Below, piece by piece: positions 34,783-41,969 of a stretch of 64,000 nucleotides of DNA. Origin of the DNA: Erysipelotrichaceae bacterium OPF54 (GTDB lineage Bacteria > Bacillota_I > Bacilli_A > Erysipelotrichales > Erysipelotrichaceae); NCBI GenBank assembly GCA_022834735.1, contig BQKD01000001.1, positions 1,403,659-1,467,658 on the forward strand. The letters run 5' to 3'. Both the position numbers and the translations under genes were made by a program. The notes beneath the pieces were generated by a model, which saw only the letters and a program-made list of their open reading frames with translations, was not told where the DNA came from and ran no database searches. Numbering within the stretch: position 1 is the first letter of the stretch; each line of letters starts with the position of its first letter.

Positions 34783-35190
34783 GTAAGATCCATCTGCCAT
34801 GACAAGCAGCAGCTTTCCATTCCGGCACGACCTGCCAGAAAGGCGGATCGTGCGATCGCGCAGGACCTGCTCGACACCTTGAAGGCGCATCAGGATTCGT
34901 GCGTCGGCATGGCCGCCAATATGATCGGCGAGCCGGTAAGCATCATTGCCGTCAATGAAAACGGAAAATTCGTGATCATGTATGATCCGCACATCATCCG
35001 GTTTGCGCTGCCGTATGAAACACAGGAATCGTGCCTTTCGGTTGCCGGGACCCATTCCTGTATCCGCTATGATCTGATCGAAGTGGAGTACCGCGACTTC
35101 CGGTTCATCAAAAAGAAGAAAAAGTTTTCAGGATTGGCTGCCCAGATCATCCAGCACGAGATCGATCATCTGCATGGCATCCTGATCTGA
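34783..35190 (+). pseudogene. def: Peptide deformylase-like protein, body of the gene without its native start
   Basis: 135 codons plus stop. Metal-site motifs are recognisable: VGMAANMIG (motif 1, with Asn in place of the usual Gln), ESCLS (motif 2, Ser in place of Gly, Cys kept) and QHEIDH (motif 3, HExxH-type). Such short deformylase-like proteins are common in Firmicutes and may not be the main deformylase. The native M-T-I-N start lies at 26201. In the present arrangement the frame stays open upstream through the IS right end to ATG 34690 or 34732, which could give a chimeric N-terminus (MSKDMCPIKRRQTM...). It is probably not expressed normally. Confidence 0.75.
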
Positions 35191-35227
35191 GAAGATCGGG
35201 AGGATGGACGGAGCGCAGGAAAAAAGG

Positions 35228-35256
35228 TAAAATAGTTAGTAGTCATTAACTACTAA
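35228..35256 (+). promoter_or_regulatory. Promoter with palindromic operator of the ZIP transporter gene
   Basis: TAAAAT (35228-35233, a -10 candidate) is followed at once by the inverted repeat TTAGTAGT-CATTA-ACTACTAA (35236-35256), which covers the expected transcription start and abuts AAAGGAG. The layout suits repression by a metal-sensing regulator. The regulator is not identified. Confidence 0.5.
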
Positions 35257-35267
35257 AGGAGAATGTT

Positions 35268-36050
35268 ATGAATATCCACGTATTTCAGGGAATCATGATC
35301 CCGTTTGCCGGCACGCTGCTTGGTGCCGCATGCGTGTTCTTCATGAAAAACAAGCTGAGCGCCAGCGTGCAGAAAGGACTGAGCGGCTTTGCGGCCGGTG
35401 TCATGAGCGCCGCATCGATCTGGAGCCTGCTGATCCCGGCCATCGATCAAAGCAGGACGCTTGGCAGACTGTCGTTTCTTCCGGCCTTCATCGGGTTCTG
35501 GGCCGGGATCCTCTTTCTGCTCCTTCTCGATGAGCTGATCCCGCATCTGCATCCGGGAAGCAGCGAGCCGGAAGGCGTGAAGGCGCATCTGAAGAAAACG
35601 ACCATGCTCACGCTGGCCGTCGTCCTGCACAATATCCCGGAAGGGATGGCGGTCGGTGTCGTGTTTGCCGGCTTTGTATCCGGCAGCCGATCGATCACGC
35701 TGGCTGCCGCGCTGGCGCTTTCGATCGGTATCGCGATCCAGAATTTTCCGGAAGGAGCGATCGTATCGATGCCGCTGCGTTCAGCAGGCATGTCGAAATC
35801 GAGATCGTTCGTATACGGGGCTCTTTCGGGGATCGTCGAGCCGGCAGCCGCCTATATAACGATCTTGCTTTCCGAACATCTCGTTCCTCTCATGCCGTAT
35901 CTGCTCAGTTTTGCGGCTGGCGCGATGATGTATGTGGTCGTCGAAGAGCTTGTGCCCGAAATGGCGCAGGGAAAGCATTCCAATATCGGCACGATCCTGT
36001 TCGCTGCCGGATTTACCGTCATGATGATGCTTGATATTGCGCTTGGTTAA
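35268..36050 (+). CDS. ZIP-family divalent metal transporter
   Basis: 260 aa with about eight hydrophobic segments. Signature metal-site helices are HNIPEGMAVG and QNFPEGAIVS (the H-N-x-P-E-G and Q-N-x-P-E-G motifs of ZupT/ZIP proteins). A variable loop between helices 3 and 4 contains HLHPGSSEPEGVKAH. These proteins import zinc and sometimes manganese or iron across the cytoplasmic membrane. ATG 35268 has AAAGGAG at 35255-35261. It is monocistronic, with a palindromic site over its promoter. Confidence 0.92.
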   Translation: MNIHVFQGIMIPFAGTLLGAACVFFMKNKLSASVQKGLSGFAAGVMSAASIWSLLIPAIDQSRTLGRLSFLPAFIGFWAGILFLLLLDELIPHLHPGSSEPEGVKAHLKKTTMLTLAVVLHNIPEGMAVGVVFAGFVSGSRSITLAAALALSIGIAIQNFPEGAIVSMPLRSAGMSKSRSFVYGALSGIVEPAAAYITILLSEHLVPLMPYLLSFAAGAMMYVVVEELVPEMAQGKHSNIGTILFAAGFTVMMMLDIALG

Positions 36051-36052
36051 GC

Positions 36053-36106
36053 AGCAGTAAGGAGGAAGGGAATACAAAGTTCCTTCCTTTTTTGCTGCCG
36101 GAACGA
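36053..36106 (+). terminator. Terminator after the ZIP gene
   Basis: GGAAGGGAA pairs with TTCCTTCC (one bulge), then TTTTTT. An outer GCAGCA/TGCTGC pair extends the fold. Confidence 0.7.
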
Positions 36107-36116
36107 TAAAAAGAAA

Positions 36117-36155
36117 AAGACGATCATTGGAGCCCATCACTCTCAAGATCGTCTT
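36117..36155 (-). terminator. Terminator of the TtcA-like gene
   Basis: AAGACGATC pairs with GATCGTCTT. On the minus strand the stem is followed by TTTCTTTTT. Confidence 0.65.
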
Positions 36156-36180
36156 TCTTTGTTTCTTTATTGGCCGTTTT

Positions 36181-36915
36181 TTATTTTTCCTTGTTCCACA
36201 AAGAAACCTGCTTCGTATTGGAAAGGGAAGTGATAAAGTTGTCATGTGCCATCGGATATTTTTCGTACAGCACATCGAGAAGCTCTTTCATTTCCTGCCT
36301 CTGCGTATAGCCGTCGTTCGGACATACGCGGCGAACGCTTGGGATATCATTTTCTGCGGTTACGCCGACGATCTCGCTTTCCTTCATATAAACAAGAGGG
36401 CGGATCATATACATATCCATGCGCGACATATACTGTATGGGCAGAAAGGTGGCGATCTTGGAGCCGTGGATCATATTCAGGAACAGCGTCTCCACCGCAT
36501 CGTCTCCATGGTGGCCCAGCGCGATCTTATTGCATCCAAGATCCTTCGCCTTCTCGAAAAGAACGCCCTTTTTCAGCGTGGAACAAAGCGAGCACTGGAT
36601 CTTTCCGTTGTGCAGGTTCTTTTCATTCTGCAGGATCTCGTAGATCCGCGTCTTTTCGATATAAAGGTTCAGACCGTACTGTTGTGCGAACTGTTTCATG
36701 AGCTCGTGCTCGAACTCTTCGAACCCTACATCCACATGGATCCCGCATAATTCAAAATTCTTTCCTTTGAACTTCTGATACATTCCCAGTGCGACGAACA
36801 GCAGCATGCTGTCTTTGCCTCCGGAAAGCGCTACAGCGATATGATCGCCGTCTTCGATCAGGCCAAAATCCCGATCGGCATTTCGTATAGCTCTTAATAC
36901 TGACTGAATTTTCAT
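36181..36915 (-). CDS. TtcA-like tRNA thiolation protein
   Basis: 244 aa from the ATG at 36913-36915. PP-loop SGGKDS (adenylation of the target base), the Cys pair QCSLCSTLKKG and a third Cys in RRVCPND match the [4Fe-4S]-ligating cysteines of TtcA, which makes 2-thiocytidine at tRNA position 32. LGHHGDDAVETLFLNMIHG is the conserved family block. The size is somewhat below the E. coli enzyme (311 aa). A TATAAT lies so close upstream that the mRNA is predicted to start at or next to the AUG, with no ribosome binding site. Confidence 0.82.
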   Translation of the reverse strand: MKIQSVLRAIRNADRDFGLIEDGDHIAVALSGGKDSMLLFVALGMYQKFKGKNFELCGIHVDVGFEEFEHELMKQFAQQYGLNLYIEKTRIYEILQNEKNLHNGKIQCSLCSTLKKGVLFEKAKDLGCNKIALGHHGDDAVETLFLNMIHGSKIATFLPIQYMSRMDMYMIRPLVYMKESEIVGVTAENDIPSVRRVCPNDGYTQRQEMKELLDVLYEKYPMAHDNFITSLSNTKQVSLWNKEK

Positions 36916-36921
36916 AACAGG

Positions 36922-36949
36922 ATTATACGTCTTCTCGGCCGATTTACAA
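36922..36949 (-). promoter_or_regulatory. Promoter of the TtcA-like gene, predicted leaderless
   Basis: Minus strand TTGTAA (36949-36944), 16 bp, TATAAT (36927-36922). The ATG starts 7 bp downstream of the -10 box and there is no Shine-Dalgarno sequence. Confidence 0.55.
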
Positions 36950-36951
36950 AG

Positions 36952-36980
36952 TTGCGAAACCAAAAAAAACACTTTACAAT
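36952..36980 (+). promoter_or_regulatory. Promoter of truB-ribF
   Basis: TTGCGA (36952-36957), 17 bp, TACAAT (36975-36980). Its -35 box is only 2 bp from the -35 box of the divergent TtcA-like promoter. Confidence 0.5.
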
Positions 36981-36995
36981 AATACCGGTGATAAA

Positions 36996-37817
36996 ATGGA
37001 TGGAATTCTTGTGATCAACAAGCCATGCGGTATGACAAGCTTTGATGTCATAGCAAGGCTGAGAAAAAAATACAAACAGAAAAAGTTCGGACATACCGGA
37101 ACGCTCGATCCCAACGCCAGCGGCGTGCTCGTCGTTCTGTGCGGGCGCGCGACCAAAGCGCTTCAGTTCCTTGAAAACTCCGATAAAACATATATCGCGC
37201 AGATGAAGCTCGGCCAGTCGACGACGACCGACGACATCTGGGGCGAAACCGAACAGGAAAAACCGGTCGTGCCGATCACAGATCTGCAGGCCGTGCTCGA
37301 CACGTTTGTCGGAAAACAAAGCCAGCTCGTTCCGAAAACGTCCGCGAAAAAGATCGCGGGAAAAAAACTGTATGAATATCAGCGGGCCGGAAAAGAAGTG
37401 CCCGAAGTGTATGCCGATATCGAGATCTATTCGGCAAAGGTGCTGGACGAAAGCGAAATGAAATTCGAGATCTCGTGCTCAAGCGGCACCTACATCCGTT
37501 CGATCTGCCGGGACATCGCGCTGAAAACCGGCAATGTCGGAATGATGACCGCTCTGCAGCGTATCGAAGCCGGCGGCTTCACGATCGAACAGGCCGAAGA
37601 GCTTGACGCGCCCGAACATACCCTTTATCCACTCGAAAGTGCCTTTGAGCCTATGGAACATGTCGAATACGAGCCGTTTGCTGATATCCTCAACGGCAGA
37701 AAGATCGAATGCGATGCCAAACAGGATCGTATCGCCGTGATGCACGAAGGGAAGATCGCAGCCGTCTACGAGCGCGACCACGACAATGTGTTCCGCTCGA
37801 AAAGGGGGCTCTGGTAA
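36996..37817 (+). CDS. truB: tRNA pseudouridine(55) synthase
   Basis: 273 aa. It makes the universal pseudouridine at position 55 in the tRNA T-loop. The catalytic motif is HTGTLDPNASGVLVV (catalytic Asp in LDP), with the KTYIAQMKLG and GTYIRSICRD blocks of the TruB fold and a C-terminal PUA-like extension (ILNGRKIECDAKQDRIAVMHEGKIAAVY). The stop overlaps the ribF start (TAATG), so the two are translationally coupled, an arrangement common in Firmicutes. Confidence 0.95.
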   Translation: MDGILVINKPCGMTSFDVIARLRKKYKQKKFGHTGTLDPNASGVLVVLCGRATKALQFLENSDKTYIAQMKLGQSTTTDDIWGETEQEKPVVPITDLQAVLDTFVGKQSQLVPKTSAKKIAGKKLYEYQRAGKEVPEVYADIEIYSAKVLDESEMKFEISCSSGTYIRSICRDIALKTGNVGMMTALQRIEAGGFTIEQAEELDAPEHTLYPLESAFEPMEHVEYEPFADILNGRKIECDAKQDRIAVMHEGKIAAVYERDHDNVFRSKRGLW

Positions 37818-38761
37818 TGGAAGTCATCGAGATCAGCCATCAGAAGATCCCTGCTCTTGTCCCGAGCGCCTGCTGCGTAGGCTATTTTGACGGGCTGCAC
37901 AAAGGCCATCAGCTACTTCTGGACAAAACGCTCGAGACCGCCGAAAAACACGGGCTGGCCAGCGGCGTCATCCTGTTCGATCCGGACCCGTGGACCATCT
38001 TTCATCCGGAACAGGAGCTCGATTACCTCACCCCGCTGCCAAAGCGGCTGGAAATGATCGGGCAGAAAGGCTTTGATCTTATTTATATCCTGCGTTTCAC
38101 GAAAGAGTTTGCCGCCCTGCCGGTCGAAGCGTTTCACGATGTGCTCGTGCAGATGCATGTCCGGTATCTGATCTGCGGCACCGAATTCAAATACGCCTGC
38201 CGCAATACCGGCAGTATCGAAACACTGAAGAACGACCGCCGGCTGCATGCTGTTCCTGTCGATCTGTATATGGAAGATCCGTCCCACAAGATCTCCTCGA
38301 GCACGATCGAGGAGTATGTCCTGGAAGGAAAGATCGCCCTGGCCAATGAACTGCTCGGCTACATGTATTCGCTTGACGGAACGGTCGAAAAAGGTTATCA
38401 GCGCGGAGGCCGGCTGCTCGGCTTTCCGACCGCCAATTTAAGAGTGGCCCCGGATGTCATCGTTCCGGCAGCCGGCGTGTACGCCGGCTACGTAAAGATC
38501 GGCGATCGGTATCATATGGCCATGATCAATGTGGGCAGCAATCCGACCTTCAACAACACGAAGCGCACGATCGAAGCGCACATCCTTGATTTCGATCAGG
38601 ATATTTACGGCGAAAAAGTGCGGTTCCTTTTCGCGCACTACATACGCGGCGAACAGAAATTCCCTTCTGTTCAGGCATTGAAGGAGCAGCTGCACAGAGA
38701 TATCATGAGCACGAGAAGCATTCTTTCAAAAAACAGCGTGAAAGATTGGTGCTTTTCATAA
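37817..38761 (+). CDS. ribF: Bifunctional riboflavin kinase / FAD synthetase
   Basis: 314 aa from ATG 37817. The N-terminal nucleotidyl-transferase domain (FMN adenylyltransferase) has GYFDGLHKGHQ and ISSSTI. The C-terminal riboflavin kinase domain has GRLLGFPTANL and NVGSNPTF. It converts riboflavin to FMN and FAD in the cytoplasm. AAGGGGG precedes the start, and the gene is coupled to truB by a one-base overlap. Confidence 0.95.
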   Translation: MEVIEISHQKIPALVPSACCVGYFDGLHKGHQLLLDKTLETAEKHGLASGVILFDPDPWTIFHPEQELDYLTPLPKRLEMIGQKGFDLIYILRFTKEFAALPVEAFHDVLVQMHVRYLICGTEFKYACRNTGSIETLKNDRRLHAVPVDLYMEDPSHKISSSTIEEYVLEGKIALANELLGYMYSLDGTVEKGYQRGGRLLGFPTANLRVAPDVIVPAAGVYAGYVKIGDRYHMAMINVGSNPTFNNTKRTIEAHILDFDQDIYGEKVRFLFAHYIRGEQKFPSVQALKEQLHRDIMSTRSILSKNSVKDWCFS

Positions 38762-38770
38762 GAGATTTGT

Positions 38771-38776
38771 TATAAT
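38771..38776 (+). promoter_or_regulatory. -10 box upstream of the Asp23/Gls24 gene
   Basis: TATAAT 22 bp before the ATG, with a weak upstream TTGGTG (19-bp spacing). Confidence 0.4.
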
Positions 38777-38798
38777 GGTAAAAGAAAAGGTGATAATT

Positions 38799-39128
38799 AT
38801 GGCAAAAGAATTTATTCAACTCTCATCGAAAGATGATCTTGGAACAGTTTCCTTAAATAAAAGCGTCTTCTCGACGATCGCGGCCAACGTGGTCGAAGAA
38901 GTGGACCATGTGGAAATTTTCGAATCGAGCAAACCGTTCAAGAACGGGATCACGACCCGGATCGAAGACAACAAGCTCTTTTTGAACATTCCGGTAAAGA
39001 TCGACTATAACGCAAACGTTACCGACGTATGTGCAAATCTTCAAAATAAGATCTTTGAAAGCATTTCTTATATGACCGATCATAAACCGGAAGAAATTCA
39101 GATCGATGTAGTCGGATTCATTTTCTAG
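38799..39128 (+). CDS. Asp23/Gls24 family envelope stress response protein
   Basis: 109 aa from MAKEFIQLSS, with AAAGGTGA in front. A longer in-frame start at 38775 would place the ribosome site inside the gene. The fold signature is present: STIAANVVEEVDHV, IEDNKLFLNIPVKIDYNANVTDVCANLQNKIFESISYMT and closing VDVVGFIF-like strands (IQIDVVGFIF). It is equivalent in position to YqhY of Bacillus, which precedes nusB and affects acetyl-CoA carboxylase. A terminator begins on its last stop-codon base. Confidence 0.88.
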   Translation: MAKEFIQLSSKDDLGTVSLNKSVFSTIAANVVEEVDHVEIFESSKPFKNGITTRIEDNKLFLNIPVKIDYNANVTDVCANLQNKIFESISYMTDHKPEEIQIDVVGFIF

Positions 39129-39156
39129 GAAATCTTCAAAAGAGATTTCCTTTTTT
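39128..39156 (+). terminator. Terminator/attenuator between asp23 and nusB
   Basis: GGAAATCT (39128-39135) pairs with AGATTTCC (39143-39150), followed by six T residues. The stem uses the last base of the TAG stop. Confidence 0.85.
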
Positions 39157-39175
39157 CGCATAAGGAGGAACTACA

Positions 39176-39577
39176 ATGAGCGAAAGACAGTCAAAACAGC
39201 TGACAAGACATGACATGCGGGAAATCGCGCTGCGGTGCGTATACCAGCATCTTCTTTTAGGAAAGGACATTCGCAAATGCTTGTACGAAGCGATGAAAGG
39301 GAACAATGAAGTCGACGGATATCTGTATTCCCTGACGATCGGAACGGTCGAACACGAACAGGAATACATCGATATCATTTCAAAATATCTGCGCAAGGAC
39401 TGGGATTTCGACCGGCTGAGCGTGCTCGAGCAAAGCATCCTGCTCATCTCTCTTCAGGAGATCCTGCAAAACGACATCCCGAAGCCGATCGTGATCAACG
39501 AGGCGATCAAACTGGCGAAAAAATTCTGCGATGACGACTCCTACAAGCTGATCAACGGCATCCTGGATCAGATATGA
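39176..39577 (+). CDS. nusB: Transcription antitermination factor NusB
   Basis: 133 aa, all-helical NusB fold. ALRCVYQHLLLGKDIRKCL and the C-terminal WDFDRLSVLEQSILLISLQEILQNDIPKPIVINEAIKLAKKFCDDDSYKLINGILDQI are highly characteristic. It binds boxA RNA with NusE/S10 in rRNA antitermination. TAAGGAGGAA precedes the start. It overlaps xseA by 4 bp. Confidence 0.95.
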   Translation: MSERQSKQLTRHDMREIALRCVYQHLLLGKDIRKCLYEAMKGNNEVDGYLYSLTIGTVEHEQEYIDIISKYLRKDWDFDRLSVLEQSILLISLQEILQNDIPKPIVINEAIKLAKKFCDDDSYKLINGILDQI

Positions 39578-40914
39578 GCGCCAGGGTCGTCAGTGTCAGC
39601 GCGCTGCTGAGCCGCCTGAAAAACCTGATCGCGCAGAACGTTATCCTTGACGGCATATGGATCGAGGGCGAGATCAGCAACCTGACCAAGCACCGCAGCG
39701 GACACTACTATTTCAGCATCAAGGATGCCCGCAGCGAAATGAGCTGCGTCATGTTCGCATCGTATGTCAGCCGGCTGCGATTCGATGTGCAGGAAGGAAT
39801 GAAAGTGCTCGTAAGCGCAAGCGTGAACATTTACGAACAGCGCGGCTCCCTGCAGCTGTATGTGCGCAGCATGCGCCCGGCCGGGATCGGCGAACTGTAT
39901 CTTGAATTCGAACAGCGCAGAAAGCTGCTCGAAGAGCAGGGATACTTTGACGACTCGCGCAAGAAAGCGCAGCCCGCGTGGATCGGGAACATCGGGATCA
40001 TTACCGCCAGGGAAGGCGCCGCCCTGCAGGACGTTCTCATCACCCTGCAGCAGCGCTGGCCCATGATGAAGGTCACCTTGTATCCTTCGCTCGTACAGGG
40101 GCAGAATGCGCCCGCTTCGCTCATCCGCGCTTTAAAGCAGGCCGATGCCAAAGGGCACGACGCGCTTCTTCTGGTGCGCGGAGGAGGAAGCTTCGAAGAC
40201 CTGTTCTGCTTCAATGATGTCGGGCTCGTCAAAACGATCGCCTCGCTGAAAACGTTTATCGTAGCCGGGATCGGGCACGAAGTCGATACGACCCTGGCCG
40301 AGCTGGCAGCCGATGTGCGCGTTGCTACACCCACCTACGCCGCCCAGCACGTATCCAGGGATCAGTACGAAGTGCGGCAGCGTATCGCAGGCATGCAGGC
40401 TCTGATGACCGACACGATGCAGGCGATGCTCCGTCAGGATCAAAGACTGCTGGCAACTTATAAAAACAATCCGTATCTTCGCGATCCGCTGACATGGATC
40501 ATTGAAAAGCAGCTGCGTCTTGACCAGCTCGATGCCCAGATGCAGCATGCCATGGCCCGGACCATGAACGAGGCGAAGACAAGAGAGCAGGCTTTGAAAA
40601 ACGAGCTTTATTCTCATTCGCCCGCCCATACGCTCGAAAAACACAGGCTGGCCCTGCATGGAATGCAGGAAAGGCTCAGACAAAGCGTGCGTGTCTATAC
40701 CGACTCGAAAAAAGAGCAGCTCAGGCGTCAGGCAGCACTGCTCAACGCGTGCTCTCCGCTTCAGATCCTGTCGCGCGGCTATGCGATCGTCCTGCACGAC
40801 GATCATATTGTTTCATCCGTCGAGATGGCGGAAGTGGACGAAAAAGTGACGATCCGCATGCAGGACGGACTCTTACAAGCCACGATCACACAAAAGGAGA
40901 AATCAAATGGCTGA
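39574..40914 (+). CDS. xseA: Exodeoxyribonuclease VII large subunit
   Basis: 446 aa. An N-terminal OB-fold (VILDGIWIEGEISNLTKHRSGHYYFSIKD) is followed by the catalytic domain with LLVRGGGSFEDLFCFND and AGIGHEVDTTLAELAADVRVATPTYAA, a helical region and a closing RGYAIV strand. With XseB it degrades single-stranded DNA from either end. It overlaps nusB by 4 bp and xseB by 8 bp. Confidence 0.96.
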   Translation: MSARVVSVSALLSRLKNLIAQNVILDGIWIEGEISNLTKHRSGHYYFSIKDARSEMSCVMFASYVSRLRFDVQEGMKVLVSASVNIYEQRGSLQLYVRSMRPAGIGELYLEFEQRRKLLEEQGYFDDSRKKAQPAWIGNIGIITAREGAALQDVLITLQQRWPMMKVTLYPSLVQGQNAPASLIRALKQADAKGHDALLLVRGGGSFEDLFCFNDVGLVKTIASLKTFIVAGIGHEVDTTLAELAADVRVATPTYAAQHVSRDQYEVRQRIAGMQALMTDTMQAMLRQDQRLLATYKNNPYLRDPLTWIIEKQLRLDQLDAQMQHAMARTMNEAKTREQALKNELYSHSPAHTLEKHRLALHGMQERLRQSVRVYTDSKKEQLRRQAALLNACSPLQILSRGYAIVLHDDHIVSSVEMAEVDEKVTIRMQDGLLQATITQKEKSNG

Positions 40915-41116
40915 AAAACTGACTTTTCATCAGGCAATGATGCGCCTGGATGAAATCGTGACAAAACTCAATTCCAATCAGCTCGAGCTCGAAGAGGCAA
41001 TGAAACTTTTCGAAGAAGGGCTCAAGCTGTCCAGACAATGCGATAACCAACTGAAAAAATTCGAAAATAAAATGAATACCTTGCTCGTCGACGAAGGAGA
41101 CAAGACCAATGAGTGA
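40907..41116 (+). CDS. xseB: Exodeoxyribonuclease VII small subunit
   Basis: 69 aa: MAEKLTFHQAMMRLDEIVTKL, then LELEEAMKLFEEGLKLSRQC, the two-helix XseB pattern. AAAGGAGAAATC precedes the start. It overlaps xseA by 8 bp and ispA by 8 bp, so the three are translated in series. Confidence 0.94.
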   Translation: MAEKLTFHQAMMRLDEIVTKLNSNQLELEEAMKLFEEGLKLSRQCDNQLKKFENKMNTLLVDEGDKTNE

Positions 41117-41951
41117 ATTCGAACGATATCTCAAAGAGCAGATCGAAGAATGCTCGCCTTCGCCTGTGCGCGACGCCATGGAGTATTCGCTCATGAACGG
41201 GGGCAAACGTGTGCGTCCGCAGCTGCTTTTCGACGCGCTCGAAGCGTACGGATATAAAAAGGAAGCCGGTTATCCGATGGCAGCCGCCATCGAAATGATC
41301 CATACGTATTCGCTCATCCACGATGATCTGCCAGCCATGGACGACGACGATCTGCGCCGCGGCAGGCCAAGCTGCCATAAAGCGTTCGACGAAGCGACCG
41401 CGATCCTGGCCGGCGACGGACTGCTCACCCGCGCCTTCGCGCAGGCCCTGCGCAGCCAGACAGGCAGCCGGCAGAAAGTCATGCTCATCGAAAATCTGTC
41501 AAAGTATGCCGGAGCGGACGGAATGATCCTCGGACAGTCCCTGGATCTTCAGGCCGAAAAACGCCCTTCATCCACGCTCGAGCAGATCACGCAGATCGAC
41601 CGCTACAAGACCGGCCAGCTGCTCATCCTGCCTCTGGTCAGCGCAGCGATCCTTGCCGGACAGATGCAGGATATTCCGCGCTGGATCACGATCGGGACCG
41701 ATCTGGGGATCCAGTTCCAGATCGTGGACGATATCCTCGACATCACGAGCACCGAAGAGGAAATGGGAAAATCGCTGAGCGATCAGCGCAATCATAAAGC
41801 CACCTTTGTCACGCTTCTCGGACTTGAAAAAGCGCGCAGACAGGTGGAAGCCTATACAAAGGAAATCGAAGATCTGCTCGCACAAATGGATCTGAAGGAC
41901 AGCAGCAGCCTCAGGCGTACGATCAGGACCCTTCAGGACCGAACAAACTAA
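41109..41951 (+). CDS. ispA: Polyprenyl (farnesyl/geranylgeranyl) diphosphate synthase
   Basis: 280 aa trans-isoprenyl diphosphate synthase. The first Asp-rich motif is HDDLPAMDDDDLRRG, the second is QIVDDILDITS, and the NGGKRVRPQLL and YKTGQLL blocks are conserved. It condenses IPP with allylic diphosphates, feeding bactoprenol and quinone precursors. It sits beside dxs, which supplies the MEP pathway. The length suits a short-chain (FPP) enzyme. Confidence 0.93.
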   Translation: MSEFERYLKEQIEECSPSPVRDAMEYSLMNGGKRVRPQLLFDALEAYGYKKEAGYPMAAAIEMIHTYSLIHDDLPAMDDDDLRRGRPSCHKAFDEATAILAGDGLLTRAFAQALRSQTGSRQKVMLIENLSKYAGADGMILGQSLDLQAEKRPSSTLEQITQIDRYKTGQLLILPLVSAAILAGQMQDIPRWITIGTDLGIQFQIVDDILDITSTEEEMGKSLSDQRNHKATFVTLLGLEKARRQVEAYTKEIEDLLAQMDLKDSSSLRRTIRTLQDRTN

Positions 41952-41969
41952 AAAGAAAGGAGCTGCGGA

